A stretch of DNA of 64,000 nucleotides from Dehalococcoidia bacterium (GTDB lineage Bacteria > Chloroflexota > Dehalococcoidia > Lucifugimonadales > Lucifugimonadaceae). Under the pieces are notes generated by a model. That model was given only the letters and a program-made list of their open reading frames with translations, had not been told where the DNA came from and did not search any database. Location: assembly GCA_012959765.1 (NCBI GenBank), contig DUCO01000024.1, positions 1-64,000 of the forward strand. Reading direction: 5' to 3'. Made by a program: the position numbers and the translations under genes. Of this stretch, positions 62,875 through 64,000 are shown piece after piece (position 1 is the first letter of the stretch; each line of letters starts with the position of its first letter).

Positions 62875-64000
62875 ATGACCATATCGAACTGGCGGGCACG
62901 AGCGGGAACGACATTCCAAACAGAGAAACGTCCCGCATCTGGTTCGCGAGGGGTAGTTGCAACGAATCATCCCCTGGGATCGGCAGCCGGATCTGAGATG
63001 CTGCTTGCCGGTGGAAACGCCATCGACGCCGCGGTCGCATCTTTGTTCGCTCTCTCGGTCGCTGAGCCAATGATGGTCGGCATATTCGGTGCCGGGCACA
63101 TGAACGTTCGACTCGCAAACGGCGATCATCACGTAATCGACGGCTATTCGACGGCTCCAGCGGCTTGCACCGAAGACATGTACACGCCGATCGCCGATTC
63201 AGGCCCTGACTATTTGAAAAGCGTTGGCGATGCAAGCTCGATTGGGTACTTGTCGATCGGGGTGCCGGGCAATCTAAAGGCATGGTCCGAGGCTCTTGAG
63301 ACGTGGGGAACGATGTCACTGGGCGAAGTCATGGAACCCGCGATACGTTTCGCTGCCCATGGTTTCAGGGCGAGTGAGTATCTTCACGAAACGATTGTGC
63401 AGATGGAAGATGTGATTTGCCGATACCCAGAAACAGCGGCCACGTACATGCCGAACGGAGTTGCGTTGCAGCCGGGTGATCACGTTGATCGCTCCGATTA
63501 CGCTCGAACGCTGCGGGCTATCGCCGAAAACGGTCCAGATCATCTGTACAACGGACCATTGGGCGAGATCGTTTGCGACTATCTCGAACGCAACGGTGGG
63601 ATTCTCACGACGCGGGATCTTGCCGAGTACAAAACCATTCGCCGAGTGCCGATCAAAGGTGAGTACCGCGGGTACGAGATATTCGGACCACCACCACCTT
63701 CCGCTGCAGGAATTCACATCACGGAAATGCTGAACATTCTTGAAGAGTTCGATGTGGCAGAACTGGGATTCGGAACGGTTGATTCGATTCATCTTCTGGC
63801 CGAGTCGATGAAAAAAGCGTTTGCAGATCGAAATCGCTACACAGGTGATCCTGATTTTGTCGAAGTGCCAGTGGATCGACTTATCGCCAAGCATCATGTC
63901 GAAGAGTTCATCGACCGTCTTGATATGGAAAAGGCTTCACCCGAGATCGCACCGGGCTCGAACGAACCCGATCACACCACTCATCTCACGGTTGCCGATC
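62875..64000 (+). CDS. ggt: Gamma-glutamyltransferase (truncated by window end)
   Basis: The first 375 residues of this periplasmic-type enzyme are visible; the frame runs off the end. GVVATNHPLGSAAG, GGNAIDAAVAS, GYLSIGVPGNLKAW and PPPSAAGIHITEML are GGT marks. The last visible residues, HTTHLTVAD, contain the self-cleaving Thr. AGGA lies just before ATG 62875. No signal peptide is apparent in the first 25 residues. It transfers or hydrolyses gamma-glutamyl groups, for example from glutathione. Confidence 0.85.
   Translation, partial: MTISNWRARAGTTFQTEKRPASGSRGVVATNHPLGSAAGSEMLLAGGNAIDAAVASLFALSVAEPMMVGIFGAGHMNVRLANGDHHVIDGYSTAPAACTEDMYTPIADSGPDYLKSVGDASSIGYLSIGVPGNLKAWSEALETWGTMSLGEVMEPAIRFAAHGFRASEYLHETIVQMEDVICRYPETAATYMPNGVALQPGDHVDRSDYARTLRAIAENGPDHLYNGPLGEIVCDYLERNGGILTTRDLAEYKTIRRVPIKGEYRGYEIFGPPPPSAAGIHITEMLNILEEFDVAELGFGTVDSIHLLAESMKKAFADRNRYTGDPDFVEVPVDRLIAKHHVEEFIDRLDMEKASPEIAPGSNEPDHTTHLTVAD

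Noticed and set aside
1-64000. tRNA, rRNA, CRISPR, prophage or insertion-sequence genes
   Set aside because: No tRNA-like GTTCRANYC arms in intergenic sequence, no spaced direct repeats, and no transposase or integrase proteins were found.

Overview
The window looks like a chromosome segment of a marine, aerobic, heterotrophic Chloroflexota bacterium, most likely of the SAR202/Dehalococcoidia-related group. This is inferred from gene content: a SdhA-SdhB-HdrB-like succinate dehydrogenase, an LDH-type malate dehydrogenase, several enolase-superfamily enzymes, many SDR and aldo/keto reductases, a sulfatase, dispersed glycolate-oxidase-like subunits and VOC/DinB/SRPBCC paralogues. No 16S rRNA is present to confirm it. 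I see no rRNA, tRNA, CRISPR, prophage or transposase gene. Coding density is high and intergenic spaces are short.

Layout. 1-7.0 kb holds core energy genes on the + strand: the end of a nuo operon (nuoM tail, nuoN), nadK, a Nudix hydrolase, and a tightly coupled succinate dehydrogenase operon closed by a terminator. 7.0-11.1 kb is on the - strand: an unknown protein, mdh, a MazG-like protein and an acyl-CoA carboxyltransferase. 11.3-15.6 kb has folP-folK, a membrane protein, a TlpA-like lipoprotein and glyS behind an attenuator-like hairpin. 15.7-20.0 kb carries an SDR, an amidase flanked by two decayed genes, and a ferredoxin-tailed aldo/keto reductase. 20.2-29.7 kb has a sulfopyruvate-decarboxylase-like pair, DUF1330, a DgoD-like dehydratase, a split D-glutamate cyclase pair, MFS, CoxG-like, VOC, RidA and fumC. 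29.8-42.3 kb is accessory catabolism: DinB paralogues, a second enolase-superfamily enzyme, a sugar isomerase, an OFA-type MFS, an HpaI-type aldolase, three PAL-like six-bladed propellers, PPOX, Fur and PIG-L. 42.4-50.6 kb contains rpoD, an alcohol dehydrogenase, aminotransferase, class I aldolase, M20 peptidase and an SDR without catalytic Tyr/Lys. 50.8-60 kb groups a class V (glyoxylate-type) aminotransferase with GlcF, GlcE and GlcD-like subunits plus two aldo/keto reductases and a Gfo/Idh/MocA enzyme. The end has a sulfatase, a Zn-alcohol dehydrogenase and a truncated gamma-glutamyltransferase.

How it works together. The core genes (Nuo, Sdh, FumC, Mdh, Fba) describe a respiring cell. The accessory genes look like a broad kit for oxidising diverse organic acids, sugar acids and sulfonates. 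Glyoxylate is a possible common node: PAL-like lyases could release it, GlcDEF could make it from glycolate, and the class V aminotransferase could consume it.

The most unusual signals are these. Four conserved genes have family N-termini that extend upstream of every ATG/GTG/TTG and can only begin at AUU, AUC or AUA behind plausible Shine-Dalgarno sites. A terminator-like hairpin sits in the glyS leader without a T-box. Three tandem-region PAL-like propellers have no visible monooxygenase partner. Three different families of MITE-like inverted repeats lie between genes.
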